Below, piece by piece: positions 19,777 to 28,671 of a stretch of DNA of 64,000 bases. Made by a program: the position numbers and the translations under genes. The DNA is from Leifsonia sp. ALI-44-B (GTDB lineage Bacteria; Actinomycetota; Actinomycetes; Actinomycetales; Microbacteriaceae), in assembly GCF_001984125.1 (NCBI RefSeq), contig NZ_MTQL01000007.1:1-64000 (forward strand), read 5' to 3'. The notes under the pieces are model-generated. The model had not been told where the DNA came from and ran no database searches. It saw only the letters and a program-made list of their open reading frames with translations. Each line of letters starts with the position of its first letter. The stretch's first letter is position 1.

Positions 19777-21228
19777 TCACACGTCGTCGATGGCCGACAT
19801 CACGTGCTTGATCCGCGTGTAATCCTCGAGTCCGTAGGACGACAGGTCCTTGCCATAGCCCGACATCTTGAAGCCGCCGTGCGGCATCTCGGGAGTCAGC
19901 AGGATGTGGGTGTTGATCCACACGGCGCCGAAGTCGAGGTCGCGCGACACCCGCATGGCCGTGCCGTGGTCCTTCGTCCAGACGCTCGAGGCGAGCGCGT
20001 ACCGCACGTCGTTGGCCTTCTCGACGGCCTCGGCCTCGTCGGCGAACGACTGCACCGTGAGCACGGGGCCGAAGGTCTCCTCCTGCACACACTCGTCGTC
20101 CTGATTCACGCCCGTGATCACGGTGGGTGCGAAGAAGTAGCCGCGGTCGCCCACGCGCGTGCCGCCCGTCGCGATGGTCGCGTGGGCGGGCAGCCCGTCG
20201 ATGACGCTCGTGACCTTGTCGAAGTGCGTCTTGTTGTTGAGGGGGCCGTAGAGGGCGTCGGGGTCCTCGGCATCCCCCGTCTTGCTCGCTTCGGCGGCCG
20301 CGACGAGGGCTTCGACGAAGGCGTCGTGGATGCTCTCGTGCACGAGCACGCGGGTCACGGCCGTGCAGTCCTGGCCGGCGTTGAAGTACGCGGCACCGGC
20401 GATCGCTTCGGCGGTGGCTGCGACATCCACGTCACCGAAGACCACGGCGGGCGCCTTGCCGCCGAGTTCGAGGTGCACGCGGTGCAGTTGAGGGGCGGCC
20501 GAGGCGGCGACGGCCATGCCGGCGCGCACCGAACCCGTGATGGCGACGAGCTGGGGCGTGGGGTGTTCAGTCATGGCCTGACCGGTCGAGGCGTCGCCGA
20601 GCACGAAGTTGAGCACACCGTCGGGCAGGATGCCGTGGCTCAGGCGCGCGAGCACGAGCGTCGACTCGGGCGTCGTGTCGGATGGCTTCAGCACGACCGT
20701 ATTGCCGGCGGCGAGCGCGGGCGCGATCTTCCAGATGAGCATCATGAACGGGTAGTTCCAGGGCGTGACCTGGGCCACGACGCCGAGGGGTTCGCGGCGC
20801 ACGAACGAGGTGTGACCGGCCAGGTATTCGCCCGCGGACTTGCCCTCGAGGGTGCGCGCGGCGCCCGCGAAGAAGCGCAGGTGGTCGGCGCCCGTGATGA
20901 CCTCTTCGACCTTGATGGCCTCGCGCGGCTGACCCGTGTTGCGAAACTGCGCTTCGACGATCTCGTCGGCGTTCTGCTCGATGGCGTCAGCGAGCGCGAG
21001 CAGGGCGCTCTGGCGCTCCCCCGGCGTCGTGCGGCGCCACGTGCGGAAGGCGGCGTGCGCGGTTTGGAACGCGGCATCCACGTCGGCGGCCGTCGACACG
21101 GGATAGCGAGCCACGACGTCCTCGGTCGCGGGGTTCACGACGTCGATGATCTTCTCACCGGTGGGGTCGACGAATCGGCCGCCGATGTAGTTCTGCAGCA
21201 TGTCCCGGGTGGTGGTCGTGTCGGCCAT
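19777..21228 (-). CDS. Aldehyde dehydrogenase, probable gamma-aminobutyraldehyde dehydrogenase
   Basis: A 483-residue NAD-dependent aldehyde dehydrogenase. Visible landmarks are QVTPWNYPFMMLIWKIAPAL (NAD-binding Asn and Lys follow), ITGSVRAG, the catalytic glutamate in LELGGKAP, the nucleophilic cysteine in NAGQDCTAVTR, and ETFGPVLTV. The NAGQDC context is typical of betaine/aminobutyraldehyde dehydrogenases. In the pathway it would oxidise 4-aminobutanal, made by the adjacent amine oxidase, to GABA. It lies 87 bases upstream of the oxidase gene on the same strand. Confidence 0.9.
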   Translation of the reverse strand: MADTTTTRDMLQNYIGGRFVDPTGEKIIDVVNPATEDVVARYPVSTAADVDAAFQTAHAAFRTWRRTTPGERQSALLALADAIEQNADEIVEAQFRNTGQPREAIKVEEVITGADHLRFFAGAARTLEGKSAGEYLAGHTSFVRREPLGVVAQVTPWNYPFMMLIWKIAPALAAGNTVVLKPSDTTPESTLVLARLSHGILPDGVLNFVLGDASTGQAMTEHPTPQLVAITGSVRAGMAVAASAAPQLHRVHLELGGKAPAVVFGDVDVAATAEAIAGAAYFNAGQDCTAVTRVLVHESIHDAFVEALVAAAEASKTGDAEDPDALYGPLNNKTHFDKVTSVIDGLPAHATIATGGTRVGDRGYFFAPTVITGVNQDDECVQEETFGPVLTVQSFADEAEAVEKANDVRYALASSVWTKDHGTAMRVSRDLDFGAVWINTHILLTPEMPHGGFKMSGYGKDLSSYGLEDYTRIKHVMSAIDDV

Positions 21229-21301
21229 CGGGGTTCCTTCCGTGCGGTCGTGGTGCTCGGTGTGCTCGGTGCGTGTGCGCGGTACGTGTCGCGGTGCGCT
21301 C

Positions 21302-22798
21302 TTACGGGTTCGGCGTCATCGTGTACTTGGTGCTCAGGTATTCGTGGATGCCCTCGAGGCCACCCTCTCGGCCGATGCCCGACTGCTTGACGCCGCCGAA
21401 GGGTGCCGACGCGTTCGAGACGACGCCCACGTTGAGTCCCATCATGCCCGTGTCGAGCCGCTCGATCATGCGCTGTCCGCGCGCGAGGTTCTCGGTGAAG
21501 ACGTAGGCGACGAGGCCGTATTCGGTGTCGTTCGCGAGGCGCACGGCATCCTCTTCGTCGTCGAACGGGATGATGGCGAGCACGGGTCCGAAGATTTCTT
21601 CGCGCAGGATGTCGCTTCCCGTCGGCACCTCGGTGATGACGGTCGGGGCGAAGAAGGTGCCGTCGCCGTCGATGGCCGAACCGCCCGTGAGCACCTGCGC
21701 GCCGCGCGTGACGGCGTCGTCGGTGAGGGTGCGGGCCTTCTCGACCGCGGACTCGTTGATGAGGGGGCCGATCGTGACGCCCTCTTCGGTGCCGCGGCCG
21801 ACGCGCAGCTGCTCGACGCGTTCGGTGACGCGGCGGGCGAACTCGTCGGCGATGCCGCGCTGCACGATGAAGCGGTTGGCCGCCGTGCAGGCCTGGCCGA
21901 TGTTGCGGAACTTGGCGAGCATTGCGCCGTCTACGGCCTTGTCGAGATCGGCGTCGTCGAAGATCACGAAGGGTGCGTTGCCGCCCAGCTCCATCGAGGT
22001 GCGCAGCACGTTCTCGGCGGCCTGCGCGATGAGCTTCTTGCCAACGGCCGTCGAGCCCGTGAAGCTCAGCTTGCGCAGGCGGGGGTCACTGATGATGGGT
22101 TCCGAGACGGGGCCCGAGTGCGTGGTCGTGACCACGTTGAGCACACCGGCGGGGAGCCCGGCATCCGTCAGCAGCTGCGCGAAGAACAGCGTCGTGAGCG
22201 GCGTGAGTTCGGCCGGTTTGACGACCACGGTGCAGCCGGCGGCGAGCGCTGGCGCGATCTTGCGCGTGGCCATGGCGAGCGGGAAGTTCCAGGGCGTGAT
22301 GAGGTAGCAGGGGCCGACCGGATGCTGCGACACGATCGTGCGGCCGGTGCCCTCGGGGTTGACGCCGTAACGCCCCGTGATGCGCACGGCCTCCTCCGAG
22401 AACCAGCGCAGGAATTCGCCGCCATAGGCCACCTCACCGAGCGATTCGGCGAACGGTTTGCCCATCTCGAGCGTCATGAGCGTGGCGATCTCGAGCTTGC
22501 TCTCCTGCAGCAGGTCGAAGGCGCGGCGCAAGATCTCGGCGCGCACGCGCGGTGCCGTTGCGGCCCACTCGGCGGCGGCGTCGACCGCAGCGTCGAGGGC
22601 CGTGATGCCGTCCTCGGGTGAGGCATCCGCGATCGTGGCGATGGTACGGCCGGTCGCGGGGTCGGCGACGTCGAACGTGGCGCCGCCCGAGGCATCCCGC
22701 CACTCGCCGCCGATGAAGAGACCGGAGGGCAGGGAGGCGAGAAGCGTCGCCTCGTCGACGGGACGCGGGGTGGATGATGCGTTCTGGGCGGCGGTCAT
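21302..22798 (-). CDS. gabD: NAD(P)-dependent succinate-semialdehyde dehydrogenase
   Basis: A 498-residue aldehyde dehydrogenase that differs from its neighbour. The catalytic cysteine lies in NIGQACTAANRFIVQRGI, a signature of succinate-semialdehyde dehydrogenases, and the glutamate in MELGGNAPFVIFDDADL. TPWNFPLAMATRKIAPALAA and SFTGSTAVGK are the cofactor-binding segments. It would oxidise succinic semialdehyde, produced by the transaminase, to succinate. Its ATG at 22798 overlaps the transaminase stop by 4 bases (ATGA), so the two genes are translationally coupled. Confidence 0.92.
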   Translation of the reverse strand: MTAAQNASSTPRPVDEATLLASLPSGLFIGGEWRDASGGATFDVADPATGRTIATIADASPEDGITALDAAVDAAAEWAATAPRVRAEILRRAFDLLQESKLEIATLMTLEMGKPFAESLGEVAYGGEFLRWFSEEAVRITGRYGVNPEGTGRTIVSQHPVGPCYLITPWNFPLAMATRKIAPALAAGCTVVVKPAELTPLTTLFFAQLLTDAGLPAGVLNVVTTTHSGPVSEPIISDPRLRKLSFTGSTAVGKKLIAQAAENVLRTSMELGGNAPFVIFDDADLDKAVDGAMLAKFRNIGQACTAANRFIVQRGIADEFARRVTERVEQLRVGRGTEEGVTIGPLINESAVEKARTLTDDAVTRGAQVLTGGSAIDGDGTFFAPTVITEVPTGSDILREEIFGPVLAIIPFDDEEDAVRLANDTEYGLVAYVFTENLARGQRMIERLDTGMMGLNVGVVSNASAPFGGVKQSGIGREGGLEGIHEYLSTKYTMTPNP

Positions 22799-24177
22799 GC
22801 GCGGGCCTCCTGCGTGTTCTCGGTCGATGCCTGGGCGTCGAGTGCCGCCAAGACGACGTCGATGCCCTCGTTCAGAAGCGTGTCATCGATCGTCAGCGGG
22901 GGCAAGAAGCGGATGACGTTGCCGAACGTTCCGCACGTCAGCACGATGACTCCCTCGGCGTGGGCGGCTTTCGCGACGGCCTGCGTGAGCGCCGCATCCG
23001 GTTCGGTGGTGCCCGGTTTCACGAACTCGACGGCGATCATGGCGCCGCGGCCCCGGACATCCCCGATGCGGGTGTCGTGCGCCTGACGCTCGCGGAACCG
23101 GCCGGTGATGAGCTCGCCGATGGCCGCGGCGCGTTCGACGAGGTTGTCTTCCTCGTAGGTTTCGATGGCGGCGAGCGCGGCGGCGCAGGCGAGCGGGTTG
23201 CCGCCGTAGGTTCCGCCGAGGCCGCCCGCGTGCGTGGACTCCATGATCTCGGCGCGGCCCGTGACGGCCGAGAGGGGCAGACCGCCCGCGATGCCCTTAG
23301 CGGTTACGACCAGGTCGGGCACGATGCCCTCGTGCTCGCTCGCGAACATGGCGCCCGTGCGCGCGAAACCGGTCTGCACCTCGTCGGCGATGAAGACGAC
23401 GCCGTTGGCGCGGGCCCACTCGACGAGCGCGGGCAGGAATCCTTCGGCGGGCACGATGAAACCGCCCTCGCCCTGGATGGGTTCGATGATGATGGCCGCC
23501 AGGTTGTCGGCGCCGATCTGCTTCTCGATGAGCTGGATGGCGCGCGCCGCGGCATCCGCACCACTCAGGCCGCCGTCGCGGAAGGGGTAGGACAGCGGGG
23601 CCCGGTAGATCTCGGAGGCGAAGGGGCCGAAACCGCTCTTGTAGGGCATGGACTTGGCGGTCAGGGCCATGGTCAGGTTGGTGCGGCCATGGTAGGCGTG
23701 GTCGAACGCGACGACGGCCTGCTTCTTGGTGTGGCTGCGCGCCACCTTGATGGCGTTCTCGACGGCCTCGGCGCCCGAGTTGAAGAGGGCCGTGCGCTTC
23801 TCGTGGCCGCCGGGGGTCAGGCGGTTGAGCGCCTCGGCCACCTCGACGTAGCTGTCGTAGGGCGTGATCATGAAGCACGTGTGCGTGAACGCGGCCACCT
23901 GGGCCTGCACGGCCTCGACCACGCGGCGAGCCGAGTTGCCGACACCCGTGACGGCGATGCCCGAACCGAGGTCGATGAACGAGTTTCCGTCGACATCAAC
24001 GACCACTCCGCCGCCGGCCGCCTGGGCGAAGACGGGCATGGTGGTTCCGACGGCCGTGGGCACGGCCTGTTTCTTGCGCTCCATGAGCTCGATCGAGCGC
24101 GGGCCGGGGATGCTCGTGACGATGCGGCGTTCCTGCGCGAGGGTTTCTCCACCGATGGCGGGGGCGGTCAGGGTCAT
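22795..24177 (-). CDS. gabT: 4-aminobutyrate--2-oxoglutarate transaminase
   Basis: A 460-residue class III PLP aminotransferase that converts GABA and 2-oxoglutarate to succinic semialdehyde and glutamate. FNSGAEAVENAIKVAR and AYHGRTNLTMALT are the cofactor phosphate region, FIADEVQTGFARTG carries the pyridine-nitrogen aspartate, and VVTAKGIAGGLPLSAVTGR carries the Schiff-base lysine. ATG at 24177 is selected because AAGGAGGAT lies just upstream and the N-terminus matches the family; the longer frame reaches into the regulatory region. First gene of the catabolic operon, divergent from the PucR-type regulator. A candidate -10 (TAACAT on the minus strand, plus 24237-24242) leaves a leader of about 50 nt. 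Confidence 0.94.
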   Translation of the reverse strand: MTLTAPAIGGETLAQERRIVTSIPGPRSIELMERKKQAVPTAVGTTMPVFAQAAGGGVVVDVDGNSFIDLGSGIAVTGVGNSARRVVEAVQAQVAAFTHTCFMITPYDSYVEVAEALNRLTPGGHEKRTALFNSGAEAVENAIKVARSHTKKQAVVAFDHAYHGRTNLTMALTAKSMPYKSGFGPFASEIYRAPLSYPFRDGGLSGADAAARAIQLIEKQIGADNLAAIIIEPIQGEGGFIVPAEGFLPALVEWARANGVVFIADEVQTGFARTGAMFASEHEGIVPDLVVTAKGIAGGLPLSAVTGRAEIMESTHAGGLGGTYGGNPLACAAALAAIETYEEDNLVERAAAIGELITGRFRERQAHDTRIGDVRGRGAMIAVEFVKPGTTEPDAALTQAVAKAAHAEGVIVLTCGTFGNVIRFLPPLTIDDTLLNEGIDVVLAALDAQASTENTQEARA

Positions 24178-24275
24178 AAGATCCTCCTTCGCAGGGCGTT
24201 CAGAACGCGGCTGTCGGCGATGCTGCCGTTCACGCCATGTTAGGGACGGTGGGCGGATGCCTCGACTGCCGGTGT

Positions 24276-24301
24276 GTCGAAACATCCGCTCACTTTTCGA
24301 C
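24276..24301. promoter_or_regulatory. Inverted repeat in the gabT-pucR divergent region, candidate operator
   Basis: GTCGAAA (24276-24282) and TTTCGAC (24295-24301) form a 7-bp inverted repeat with a 12-base spacer. It lies between the two divergent promoters and covers the -35 region of the regulator gene. Confidence 0.5.
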
Positions 24302-24331
24302 GGAATGGCACCTCGCGGTTAGGGTGGCAGC

Positions 24332-25933
24332 ATGCGACCGGCCCTGCGTAACGTTCTCGACGCCCCCGACCTGCAGCTGACCCTCGTCGAGCCGGGCGGC
24401 CCGGGTGCCCTCGACCGCGGCATCGACTGGGTGCACGGTTCTGATCTGCTCGATCCCACGCCGTTCCTCGCCGAGGGTCAGGTGGTGCTCACGACGGGCA
24501 CCCAATTCGCGGATGCCTCCGAGCCCGACTTCTCCGACTACGTGCAACGCCTCGTGCGCCGCGGTGTGCGCGGCCTCGGTTTCGGCACCGAGGTCATCCG
24601 CGCCGGAACCCCCGCGGAGCTCGTCGCCGCCTGCCGTGCCTCGGCCCTCCCCCTCTTCGAGGTGCCCTACCGCACGCCGTTCATCGCGGTGGTGCGCGCC
24701 GTCGCGGACCTACTCGACCGCGATGCCCACGAGCGCGACGACTGGGCGCGGCAGGCGCAGCGGGCGCTGTCGCTCGCGGCCCTGCGACCCCGCCCGATCG
24801 AGGCGGTGTTGGGCGAGCTCCACCGTCAGCTCGGGCATCCGGTCTTCCTCATCGGCGCGGATGCCTCGGTGCGCGAGTCGCAGGCGGCCCCGGCCGCGGT
24901 TGCGACAGCCGGCGCACGAGATGCGGGCGCCCGAGAGGCACGCGCTCGCGGCGAGGTCACCCGAGGAATGGTCGCGCGAGACGTCGTCGGCTCTGAAGCG
25001 GCGCGACTGCTCGACCGTGGCCAGCGCGCCAGCTCGTCCATCGCCGTCGGCTCGGCTGGCTCGGCCACCGGCGAACACGCCACCCTGCAAACCATCGGCC
25101 GCGCGGGCGAACTCCTCGGAGTCCTCGCCGTCACCTCCCCCACGAACGCCTCCCTCGACCGCGCCGCACAATCAGTCATCACGGGCGTCGTGGCCCTCCT
25201 CGGTCTGGCGCTCGAACACGACCGCAGCCGCGCCCGGGACGGCATCGCCCTCAGAGCCGCGCTCCTGGACGAGGCCCTGCGCGGCGCCCCCGAGACGGCA
25301 GCCCGCCTCGCCCACGACACGGGAAACCCGTTCCCCGACGAACCGCTGCAGATCGCACGCCTGCGCCAGGCAGCCTCCGAGACTGAGGTGCTGCTGCGCG
25401 ACACCACGTCGGCGAGCACAGACGGCCTGGTCTTCGCATCCCGCACCGCCGACGGCCTTCTCCTCTGCGGATCGCCCGCTCGCGTCACGGCCCTTGCCGG
25501 ACGCGCCCGATCGCGCGCGGCCGCCGTGGGGCTCTCGCGGCCGGTCACCCTCTCGGAACTTCCCGAGGCCGCCGAGCACGCGCAGCTCGCCTGCGCCCGC
25601 GCCGGGGCCGGCCAACTCGTGCGCTTCGACGACCTCGTGCAGAACGGTATGCGCTCGGCCCTAGACGCCGAGCGTCTGCGCGCTGTGGCCGAGGCGCTCA
25701 TCGGCCCGGTGCGCGAGCATGATGCCCGGTTCCAGACCGGTTTGATTGAGGCATCCCGCGTTTGGCTCGAGAGCAACGGACAGTGGGAGAGGGCCGCGGC
25801 CGAACTCGGGATGCATCGCCACACGCTCAAGGCGCGCATCCGCCAGGTCGAGCAGCTCACGTCGACGTCGCTCGACTCGTTCGCCGCGCGCGCCGAACTG
25901 TGGTTGGCCCTCACCTCGGCCGAGGTGCCTTAG
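24332..25933 (+). CDS. PucR-family transcriptional regulator
   Basis: A 533-residue regulator with an N-terminal PucR domain (about 8-130, with GIDWVHGSDLLDPTPFL and GLGFGTEVIRAGTP), a central variable domain, and a C-terminal PucR-type HTH. The HTH region reads WLESNGQWERAAAELGMHRH followed by TLKARIRQVEQL (about 478-509). The family typically activates purine, amine or GABA catabolism; here it is divergent from gabT and is the obvious candidate to control the putrescine/GABA genes. ATG at 24332 is 6 bases after TAGGGT (24320-24325), so the mRNA is leaderless. The middle section is Arg/Ala-rich and poorly conserved. Confidence 0.9.
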   Translation: MRPALRNVLDAPDLQLTLVEPGGPGALDRGIDWVHGSDLLDPTPFLAEGQVVLTTGTQFADASEPDFSDYVQRLVRRGVRGLGFGTEVIRAGTPAELVAACRASALPLFEVPYRTPFIAVVRAVADLLDRDAHERDDWARQAQRALSLAALRPRPIEAVLGELHRQLGHPVFLIGADASVRESQAAPAAVATAGARDAGAREARARGEVTRGMVARDVVGSEAARLLDRGQRASSSIAVGSAGSATGEHATLQTIGRAGELLGVLAVTSPTNASLDRAAQSVITGVVALLGLALEHDRSRARDGIALRAALLDEALRGAPETAARLAHDTGNPFPDEPLQIARLRQAASETEVLLRDTTSASTDGLVFASRTADGLLLCGSPARVTALAGRARSRAAAVGLSRPVTLSELPEAAEHAQLACARAGAGQLVRFDDLVQNGMRSALDAERLRAVAEALIGPVREHDARFQTGLIEASRVWLESNGQWERAAAELGMHRHTLKARIRQVEQLTSTSLDSFAARAELWLALTSAEVP

Positions 25934-25946
25934 AGCGCGAGGCGTC

Positions 25947-26933
25947 CTAGCGGGCGAGTCCCCGCACGAACCGCGTCATTCGCGCGTAGGCGTCGCGCCG
26001 CACATCCGCCCGCGAGAGCAGGATGTCGTGTAGCGCGCCCTCGATGCGTGCAATGGTCACGGTGGGCGCCAGTTTCAGGGCGCGCATGGCGATATCGTCC
26101 ACGTTCAGCACGATGTCGCTCGAGCGCATGGCCTCCGACCACACGGGCGCGATGGCCGACCGCGCCGACACCATCGTGAACACCGCCGCGTCGATCGACA
26201 ACCCCATCGCTACGCGCGCGTGCCCGGCGAGCACGGCGTTCAGCCACGCGGGTCGCACGGGAAAACCGCGCTCGGGGCGCCAGTCGAGGTTGTACTCCCA
26301 ATCGCCGCCCTTGGCCTTCAGCACGCTGCGGGTGTAATAGCCGAGGTCCACGTTCGGAAGCACCCGCAACGGGTCGACGCGCGCGCCGATGCCGATGAGC
26401 GGCGTGAACACCTCACGGCCGAAACCGCGCGCCTGAAATTCGAGCCACGGCGAGTTCAACACGACCGCCTCGGCGCGTCCCGGATGGCGGTCGGCCCACA
26501 GGCTCAGCGTCAGCCCGCCCGTCGAATGCCCCATCAGAATGAGCGATCGCGACGGGTGGTCGGCCTCGCCCTGCCCGATCACGCGGAGCGCCGCCTCGAG
26601 GTCCTCGTCATAGGTGGTGAGGTTGTCGACGAAACCCGGGGTCTGGCCGTCGCGCAAGCTGCGCCCGTACTTGCGCAGGTCGATGGCGTAGAAATCGGCG
26701 CCCATGCGGTGCCAATAGTGTGCGAGCTCGGTCTGGAAGAAGTAGTCCGACCACCCGTGCACGTAGAGCACGTCGGTGCGCCGGGCCGGCCGGTCGTGCA
26801 GGCCGAAGTCGGGCCCGGGCTTGTAGCGCACGAGGGTGGCCACGACCTCGCCCTCGGCGTCCGTGCCGAGCGGCAGCGTGAGCTGCTCGAAACCGGGCCC
26901 CAGGATGTCGGGGCGCCACGCTGCACCGGCCAT
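25947..26933 (-). CDS. Alpha/beta hydrolase (monoacylglycerol-lipase-like)
   Basis: A 328-residue alpha/beta hydrolase. The oxyanion-hole region is VLYVHGWSDYFFQTELA. The nucleophile elbow GHSTGG places Ser137, and the late VDDI and ALHDILLS segments supply the likely Asp and His. Resemblance is to monoacylglycerol lipase/lysophospholipase-type serine hydrolases; the substrate is unknown. It ends 13 bases from the PucR gene in a convergent arrangement and starts at ATG 26933. It is too long, and lacks the family landmarks, to be called MenH, although menaquinone genes follow downstream. Confidence 0.82.
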   Translation of the reverse strand: MAGAAWRPDILGPGFEQLTLPLGTDAEGEVVATLVRYKPGPDFGLHDRPARRTDVLYVHGWSDYFFQTELAHYWHRMGADFYAIDLRKYGRSLRDGQTPGFVDNLTTYDEDLEAALRVIGQGEADHPSRSLILMGHSTGGLTLSLWADRHPGRAEAVVLNSPWLEFQARGFGREVFTPLIGIGARVDPLRVLPNVDLGYYTRSVLKAKGGDWEYNLDWRPERGFPVRPAWLNAVLAGHARVAMGLSIDAAVFTMVSARSAIAPVWSEAMRSSDIVLNVDDIAMRALKLAPTVTIARIEGALHDILLSRADVRRDAYARMTRFVRGLAR

Positions 26934-26981
26934 GACGTCAGCTCACCCCATCCGTGGTGTCGTCGCTCCCCCGCACACAAA

Positions 26982-27018
26982 CAGACATGCCCCCACCTTA
27001 GGGGTGGGGGCATGTCTG
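26982..27018. terminator. 16-bp perfect hairpin after the ferredoxin reductase gene
   Basis: CAGACATGCCCCCACC (26982-26997) pairs perfectly with GGTGGGGGCATGTCTG (27003-27018) around a 5-base loop. It lies 56 bases beyond the reductase stop and before the hydrolase start on the same strand. On the minus side it is followed by TGTTTGTG. Confidence 0.75.
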
Positions 27019-27073
27019 ACGCTCAGCCTTATCTGGAGATCAGGCCTCTGTGAAGATCAGGCTCTTCTGCCGA

Positions 27074-28639
27074 TCAGTCGAGATCTGAGAGCGACACCGG
27101 CTGGCTAGCCGTGGGCTTCGCGGGCTCGGACCCACCCTCGAAAGCCGAGTCGCCGGCACCGGCCTGCGGCGCCGCGTGGCGCGGACCCTGGCCGTCGTCG
27201 CTCTTCGGCGACGCGTCGGCGGGCGTGGCAGAGGCGTGCTTGGGCGCGGGACCGTTGATATCGCTGTCGGTCAGGGGCTCGTTTTCGCCGCGCGAGACGT
27301 TGACCATCTCGCCGCGGGCGACGACCTTCACGCGCACGCGACCCTCGGCCTCGCCCAAAGCCATCTCGTGCTGGTCGAGGTTGTGCCAACCGTCGAGGTC
27401 GGTGAAGCGCACGCCGCGCTCGGTCAGCAGGGCGGGGATGCTCTCCTCGGACGGGTCCTCGGGGCTCCACCAGCTGGCCTGGTCGTTGATGACGTGCGAA
27501 ACCGTCTCCATGGCGTCGGACTTCGTGTGACCGATGAGGCCGACAGGTCCGCGCTTGATCCAGCCCGTGGCGTAGACGCCGTGCAGCAGGTCGTTGTCGT
27601 CGCCCGACAGCACCTTGCCCTCGTGGTTGGGGATGACGCCGTGCTTGTCGTCGAAGGGAACGCCGTCGATGGGCGAACCGAAGTATCCGACCGCGCGGTA
27701 GATCGCCTGGATCGGAACCTCGCGGATCTCGCCCGTGCCCTCGACGCCGCCCTGACCGTCGGGCCGCGTGCGCTCGTAACGGAAGGCCTGGACCTTGCCG
27801 TTCTCGTCGCCCACGACCTCGAGCGGTTTGGCGAAGAAGTGCAGGTGCAGGCGGCGGGATGCCTGGCCGGTCTCGCGTTCGCGCCACTTCTGCAGCACGC
27901 GGTCGATGACCATGACCTGCTTGTTGCTGGCGACGGCGATCTTGGATGCCTCGTCGTAGTCGAAGTCTTCGTCGTAGACGATCATGTCGACATCACGCAG
28001 CTCGCCCAGCTCGCGCAGCTCGAGCGGCGTGAACTTGACCTGCGCGGGACCGCGGCGCCCGAAGACGTGCACATCGGTAACGGGCGACTGCTTGAGTCCC
28101 TCGTAGACGTTGGCGGGGATCTCGGTCGGCAGCAGATCTTCGGCGTGCTTGGCCAGGATGCGCGACACATCGAGCGCCACGTTGCCGTTGCCGATCACGG
28201 CCACGCTCTCGGCCTCGAGCGGCCAGGTGCGCGGCACATCGGGGTGGCCGTCGAACCAGCTGACGAAGTCGGCGGCGCCGTAGGAGCCGTCGAGGTCGAT
28301 GCCCGGGATGTCGAGGTCGGCGTCGCGCACGGCGCCCGTCGAGAAGATGACGGCGTTGTAGTGCTTCTTCAGATCGTCGAGCGTGATATCGGTGCCGAAG
28401 TGCACGTTGCCGAAGATGCGGATGTCGCCGCGGTCGAGCACGTCGCGCAGGGCCGTGATGATGCCCTTGATGCGCGGGTGGTCGGGCGCGACGCCGTAGC
28501 GCACGAGCCCGTAGGGCGCCGGCAGCTGCTCGAACAGGTCGATCGAGACGTCGAATTTGCGTTCGGATTTGAGCAGGATGTCGGCGGCGTAGATTCCGGC
28601 CGGTCCGGCACCGACGATGGCCAGCCTGAGCTTGGTCAT
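27074..28639 (-). CDS. Ferredoxin--NADP reductase (FprA type)
   Basis: A 521-residue adrenodoxin-reductase-like flavoprotein. The FAD motif is LAIVGAGPAGIYAADIL (residues 6-22), then LPAPYGLVRYGVAPDHPRIK. The NADP-binding segment has VIGNGNVALDVSRIL, and the C-terminal ATGWIKRGPVGLIGHTK is conserved in the mycobacterial FprA family. It moves electrons between NADPH and ferredoxin. The core ends near residue 452; the last 69 residues are an Ala/Pro/Ser/Asp-rich, presumably disordered extension that typical FprA lacks. Located 32 bases downstream of the polyprenyl synthase gene on the same strand. Confidence 0.92.
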   Translation of the reverse strand: MTKLRLAIVGAGPAGIYAADILLKSERKFDVSIDLFEQLPAPYGLVRYGVAPDHPRIKGIITALRDVLDRGDIRIFGNVHFGTDITLDDLKKHYNAVIFSTGAVRDADLDIPGIDLDGSYGAADFVSWFDGHPDVPRTWPLEAESVAVIGNGNVALDVSRILAKHAEDLLPTEIPANVYEGLKQSPVTDVHVFGRRGPAQVKFTPLELRELGELRDVDMIVYDEDFDYDEASKIAVASNKQVMVIDRVLQKWRERETGQASRRLHLHFFAKPLEVVGDENGKVQAFRYERTRPDGQGGVEGTGEIREVPIQAIYRAVGYFGSPIDGVPFDDKHGVIPNHEGKVLSGDDNDLLHGVYATGWIKRGPVGLIGHTKSDAMETVSHVINDQASWWSPEDPSEESIPALLTERGVRFTDLDGWHNLDQHEMALGEAEGRVRVKVVARGEMVNVSRGENEPLTDSDINGPAPKHASATPADASPKSDDGQGPRHAAPQAGAGDSAFEGGSEPAKPTASQPVSLSDLD

Positions 28640-28671
28640 GTTGTTTCCTTAGTTCGTGTGGTGGGGAGTCG

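Noticed and set aside
18397-21390. 997-codon open frame opposite the amine oxidase and aldehyde dehydrogenase
   Set aside because: It is the antisense shadow of real genes in high-GC DNA: it spans two intergenic gaps, is rich in Arg/Gly/Val/His, and has no recognisable domain or ribosome site.
25947-26933. MenH identity for the alpha/beta hydrolase
   Set aside because: It is longer than MenH, sits beyond fprA, and resembles monoacylglycerol lipase-type enzymes; it is not in the men transcripts.
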